In this document: positions 33,329 through 36,637 of the stretch, piece by piece
How the letters are laid out: each line of letters starts with the position of its first letter
Numbering within the stretch: the first letter of the stretch is position 1
Made by a program: the position numbers and the translations under genes
DNA from: Vicinamibacteraceae bacterium
Lineage (GTDB): Bacteria; Acidobacteriota; Vicinamibacteria; Vicinamibacterales; UBA8438
Length of the DNA: 36,637 bases
Assembly (NCBI GenBank): GCA_012271165.1
Contig: JAAXGX010000027.1
Span: 380 to 37,016, forward strand
Reading direction: 5' to 3'
Notes under the pieces: model-generated
Seen by the model: only the letters and a program-made list of their open reading frames with translations
Databases searched by the model: none
What the model was told of the DNA's origin: nothing

Positions 33329-35850
33329 GGCTCGAACCTCCTCAGCTGAAAGGAGGGGCTGTGGACAACCCCCAGGATCAGCGACGACCAGCGGTAACCC
33401 GTCGACTCCGCATCCTCAACGATGCTGCGCACAACCGGCATGTCGGCATGCTCCACGCCCCGCCCGAGTGCATACGTCAGGAGCTTCTCGGTCAACGTGC
33501 GAACGAATTCCTCCCGGTGCTGCAGCAGCAACCGCCGCAGGCCCGAGGGCCCATCGAACCTGGCTGCGCCGAGAAACTCTCCCGACGCATCGACGGGCCT
33601 GCCCGCCTCGGTATCGCGCCAGCCTCCAATCCCGTCGAAGTGCTCGAGGGCGAACCCCAGCGGATCCACCTGCGCGTGGCAACTCGCACAGACCGCGTTC
33701 TGGCGGTGCCGTTCCAAACGCTCCCGGATGGAGCGAGGTTCGCTCGCCTCGTCGGCTTCGGGAAACGGCGGCACGTCGGGCGGCGGCGCCGGCGGCGGCA
33801 TCCCGAGCAGGTTCTCGAGCACCCACTTGCCGCGCAGCACGGGAGACGTGCGGTGCGCATACGACGTGATCGTCAGCACGCTGCCCTGGCCGAGCAGGCC
33901 GCGGCGCCGGTCGTCGGCAAGCTCGATACGCCGGAAGTGGCTGCCGTTCACGCCGGGGATCCCGTAGTGGCGAGCCAACCGCTCGTTGACGAACGTGTAG
34001 TCGGCGCTCAGGAGCTCGAGGGCGCTCCGGTCCTCGCGCAGTTGATTCTCGAGGAACAGCTCGGTCTCTTGCCGGAAGGCGGCCCGCAGATTCTCGTCGA
34101 ACTCGGGAAACACGTTCACGTCCGGGACGGCGGCTGCCAGATTGCGGGTGTGCAGCCACTGGCCGAAGAAGCTTCTTGCGAACGCCTCCGAGCGGGGATC
34201 GGCAAGCATCCGCCGCACTTCCTGCTCCAGGACCGCCGGGTCCTGCAACATCCCCGCGTCCGCCAGCTCGAAGAGACCATCGTCGGGAATGCTGCTCCAG
34301 AGCAGGAAGGACAGCCGGGACGCGAGCTCCATGTCGGTGATGCGATAGACCTCTCCGGCCGCGGCGTCCGGCGGAGTCCGCTCGATGCGGTACAGGAACT
34401 CGACATCGGTCAGGATGCGTTCGAGCCCGCGTCGCACACCCGCTTCGAAGTCCGCTTCGGCACGGCCAGTGCGGTAGAAGGCCATCAGCTCGTCGAGATC
34501 CCCGTCACCGAGGGGGCGGCGATAGGCGCGGCGGGCCAGGCCGGAGAGGATCTCCCGGGCGCAGGGTTCTTCCCCTGCGTCGTCGGCCGGGTAACAGACG
34601 AAGACGCGGCGGCGGCTCGGGCTCTCCGCCCGCAGGTGGGCGGCGAAGGGTCCGGCGATCCGCAGACGGGCAATGGCGGACCTGATCCGACCGTGCTCGA
34701 CGCTCGTGTCGATGCCCGTGTTGTAGCTGTAGCTGGCCAGGGGCAGCCGTGAGGGCCCGACACCTTCCACGTACCAGTTGCTGGCCGGTGCGAACGCTAC
34801 GCCTACCTGGTGCGCGCCAGCCGAGACAGGGAGTCGGACGTGCAGCAAGGCATCCCTGTCGTCCGTGCCCTCGAGGCTGCCGGTGACGCCTCGGGCCCGG
34901 GTGCGCCTGAGCTCGAACCGCTCGTCCGCAAAGTCGAACGATTGGACTCGGACGCCGTCGAGAAAGAAATCAATCTGCTCGTTCGGGTCGAGACCTCGAA
35001 TATCGCCGCCGAGGCCGATCACCTGCCTTCGGAGGCCGACGCTGATGACGTACGTGCCGGCAAGCGGGAAATGGTGGCGAATCGAGACTCCCCCGCGGGT
35101 TCCGAACGGCAGATCCTCGCTCATGCGGCCATCCTGCGACAGCGCCAACGGTATGTCGTAGGTTCTGTCGCCGCGATTGCCCGCGGTGCCAATCGCGAGA
35201 CGACTGACTTCCTTTGCGGCCAGGAGGTAGCGTTCCAGCAGGGCGGGACCGACCGTGAGGACATCCGCGATGTTGTCGAACCCATACGCCGACTCGTCCG
35301 CCGGAAGCAGCGCGCGGCCGTCAATCTCCAGGGCAAGCAGGTCGCGAACGGCGTTGGCGTACTCGAGCCGATTGAGCCTGTGGATGAATGGCCGGCTCAC
35401 GTTCGGTGTGGCAGCCCCCGCGCGATCCAGGGCGCCTTCGAGCCACGACACGAAGGTGTCACGGGCAGCCGCGTCGGGGCGCGGTTGGCCGAATGGGGGC
35501 ATGACGCCAACGCGGAGCTTCCGAACCACCCGTTCCCAGAGCTCCGCCTCCGCGCCGACGTTGCCCAGGTCGACGTTGTCCAGCGCCAGGCCGGCAACCT
35601 GCCGTCTCTCGCTATGACACCGGATGCAGTAACGATTGAGGAATGCCTGCCGAGGCGCCTGGGCCGGCGCCGAGACACCCGATACCCCCTGCTGCGCCGA
35701 CAGTCGGCCGCCCAGACCTGCGGCTCTCGCAGCCTCGGGCAGCGGATTGCCGCTCGGCTCGAGCATGCGACCCGGGGCCTCCTCTGCAGCCATCAGCGCC
35801 ACCGAGGAGATGGCGACCCAGGTCAGAACTGACATGAACCTAGCAGCCAC
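33325..35850 (-). CDS. Exported di-haem DUF1592/DUF1588-type protein of cassette 2
   Basis: An 841-residue protein. The GTG start at 35850 is chosen because AAGGGGG lies six bases upstream; the next ATG (35835) would shorten it by five residues. A Sec signal (about 6-22) is followed by a long linker. Haem site 1 is CIRCH at 75-79 and haem site 2 is CASCH at 721-725, followed by DPLGFALEHFDGIGGWR. The DUF1587 (RLNRLEYANAVRDLL), DUF1595 (GLARRAYRRPLG), DUF1592 (LASRLSFLLWSSIPDDGL) and DUF1585 (LTEKLLTYALGRGVEH) regions are in the same order as in cassette 1. Both haem sites are intact, so electron transfer is still possible. It is transcribed from the promoter at 35977-36005 with a 5' leader of about 120 bases. 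Confidence 0.87.
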   Translation of the reverse strand: MAARFMSVLTWVAISSVALMAAEEAPGRMLEPSGNPLPEAARAAGLGGRLSAQQGVSGVSAPAQAPRQAFLNRYCIRCHSERRQVAGLALDNVDLGNVGAEAELWERVVRKLRVGVMPPFGQPRPDAAARDTFVSWLEGALDRAGAATPNVSRPFIHRLNRLEYANAVRDLLALEIDGRALLPADESAYGFDNIADVLTVGPALLERYLLAAKEVSRLAIGTAGNRGDRTYDIPLALSQDGRMSEDLPFGTRGGVSIRHHFPLAGTYVISVGLRRQVIGLGGDIRGLDPNEQIDFFLDGVRVQSFDFADERFELRRTRARGVTGSLEGTDDRDALLHVRLPVSAGAHQVGVAFAPASNWYVEGVGPSRLPLASYSYNTGIDTSVEHGRIRSAIARLRIAGPFAAHLRAESPSRRRVFVCYPADDAGEEPCAREILSGLARRAYRRPLGDGDLDELMAFYRTGRAEADFEAGVRRGLERILTDVEFLYRIERTPPDAAAGEVYRITDMELASRLSFLLWSSIPDDGLFELADAGMLQDPAVLEQEVRRMLADPRSEAFARSFFGQWLHTRNLAAAVPDVNVFPEFDENLRAAFRQETELFLENQLREDRSALELLSADYTFVNERLARHYGIPGVNGSHFRRIELADDRRRGLLGQGSVLTITSYAHRTSPVLRGKWVLENLLGMPPPAPPPDVPPFPEADEASEPRSIRERLERHRQNAVCASCHAQVDPLGFALEHFDGIGGWRDTEAGRPVDASGEFLGAARFDGPSGLRRLLLQHREEFVRTLTEKLLTYALGRGVEHADMPVVRSIVEDAESTGYRWSSLILGVVHSPSFQLRRFEP

Positions 35851-35976
35851 AACGCACCCCCTTGTGGTCCGCACGCGCCTAGCGGTAACTCTCGCCTGCC
35901 ATGGGCCCGGCGGATTTTCGCCCCGCCTTGGGCCGGTTGGCCCTCCAGCCGGGCTGGATTCATGCAGTTTTTCCAA

Positions 35977-36005
35977 ACAGTATCCAGGGCGGAACCAGTC
36001 GTCAA
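35977..36005 (-). promoter_or_regulatory. Predicted sigma70-type promoter of cassette 2
   Basis: Minus strand: TTGACG (36000-36005), 17-base spacer, TACTGT (35977-35982). The -35 box has five of six consensus bases. It lies between the upstream PQQ gene and the DUF1592 gene and would give a leader of about 120 bases. Confidence 0.55.
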
Positions 36006-36011
36006 GCTCCA

Positions 36012-36038
36012 GGGGGCACCCCCCGGACCGAGTGGTCC
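36012..36038 (-). terminator. Paired small hairpins after the PQQ gene
   Basis: On the given strand GGGGG-CAC-CCCCC (36012-36024) and GGACC-GAGT-GGTCC (36025-36038) lie back to back. They follow the minus-strand PQQ gene (stop 36059) and precede the cassette 2 promoter. Without a T tract they are only candidate terminators. Confidence 0.35.
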
Positions 36039-36058
36039 AAGCCGGCGCGCCGGGACGC

Positions 36059-36637
36059 CTACGGCAGCGCGAAGACGACCAGCCGCTCGTTCCCGCGGGG
36101 CTCGGCCGTGGCCGGCGCCGAGACGTTGACCGCGAGGTACTGCCTGCCGTCGTTCCCCTCGTACGTGATGGGCACGGCCTCGACGTTGTAGTCGAACGCG
36201 GCGGCCCAGAGCTCCTCTCCCGTGCGGGAGTCGAACGCGCGGAACATGCGGTCGGTGGTGGCGCCGATGAACACGAGCCCGCCGGCGGTGACGATCCCGC
36301 CGCCGACGTGCGGGCTGCCGACGCGCTGTTTCTCTTCCGGAAGCAGCGTGTTGATGCCGAGGGGCACCTCCCAGGCGATCTCGCCGCTGGCGGCGTGGAC
36401 CGCGTACAGGCGCGCCCAGGGGGGCTTGTAGCACGGCAGCGCGCCGAGCCGCGTGCCGTCCTCGTCGAAGATCGCGGCCTCGAACGGCGGGCCCGGCACG
36501 CGTACGTACGCCACCTGGTCGTCCGTATCCGGGCCGTACAGCGGGTTCTCGTCCATCCAGCCGTTGAGCGGCCGGTCCTTGGAGTTCACGAAGATGTAGC
36601 CGAGCTCGGGATCGTAGGCGGTGCCGTTCCAGTTCAC
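36059..36637 (-). CDS. C-terminal part of a PQQ-dependent dehydrogenase, cut by the window edge
   Basis: About 193 C-terminal residues of a glucose-dehydrogenase-type quinoprotein; the rest lies past the right edge. Visible: NWNGTAYDPELGYIFVNSKD, CYKPPWARLYAVHAASGEIAWEVPLG, then VGGGIVTAGGLVFIGATTDRMFRAFDSRTGEELW with the tryptophan-docking motif, and a C-terminal VPITYEGNDGRQYLAV strand closing the propeller. There is no haem motif. It lies directly upstream of cassette 2 on the same strand, whereas cassette 1 has a PQQ gene divergently next to it. The N-terminus and signal peptide cannot be seen here. Confidence 0.85.
   Translation of the reverse strand: MNWNGTAYDPELGYIFVNSKDRPLNGWMDENPLYGPDTDDQVAYVRVPGPPFEAAIFDEDGTRLGALPCYKPPWARLYAVHAASGEIAWEVPLGINTLLPEEKQRVGSPHVGGGIVTAGGLVFIGATTDRMFRAFDSRTGEELWAAAFDYNVEAVPITYEGNDGRQYLAVNVSAPATAEPRGNERLVVFALP

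Overview
The window is dense, high-GC DNA coding on both strands. I see no rRNA, tRNA, CRISPR array or transposase. The gene content suggests an uncultured Acidobacteriota, probably Vicinamibacteria-like: several exported PQQ beta-propeller dehydrogenases, DUF1592/DUF1588 cytochrome proteins paired with DUF1552 proteins, exported ankyrin-repeat proteins, and a secreted protein family carrying a PDLQGIW motif. The taxonomic call is inference from gene content only.

Layout. Positions 1-439 hold a truncated copy of a dispersed repeat and no convincing gene. Then on the plus strand come a bactofilin, an ATP-grasp-like protein with no clear start codon, an M20 amidohydrolase overlapping a rhodanese lipoprotein, and a glucose-dehydrogenase-type PQQ enzyme (440-6317). 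The PQQ gene converges on a minus-strand PDLQGIW gene (6409-7416) over two strong hairpins. A tight plus-strand operon follows: Gfo/Idh/MocA oxidoreductase, GMC oxidoreductase, VOC protein (7699-10719). Next is an AAA/DUF4143 ATPase whose start codon lies inside a 33-bp palindrome. A minus-strand amidohydrolase diverges from a Tat-exported epoxide-hydrolase-like protein (12138-14789), followed by a small membrane protein and two tandem PDLQGIW genes (15530-17667).

The right half is built around two copies of one minus-strand cassette: DUF1592 di-haem protein, DUF1552 protein (ATGA overlap), ankyrin protein. Cassette 1 spans 22968-17696 and cassette 2 spans 35850-30455. In both, the ankyrin gene converges on a plus-strand PDLQGIW gene and the DUF1592 gene lies next to a PQQ dehydrogenase, so a larger neighbourhood is repeated. 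Between the cassettes lie two PQQ dehydrogenases, a lipoprotein with a damaged haem motif, a YceI-like protein, a one-haem outer-membrane barrel and a PDLQGIW gene (23145-30393). A fourth PQQ dehydrogenase is cut by the right edge.

Reading: most products carry Sec, Tat or lipoprotein signals, and many are redox proteins (PQQ, c-type haem). This suggests an envelope oxidation system feeding electrons to cytochromes, with the DUF1592/DUF1552/ankyrin cassettes as an uncharacterised partner. The most novel nucleic-acid signal is an approximately 120-nt element present twice in full (7441-7561 and 24955-25076) and once in part (1-31). Both full copies lie just upstream of secreted-protein genes in the same relative orientation, and they share two hairpins with compensatory base changes.
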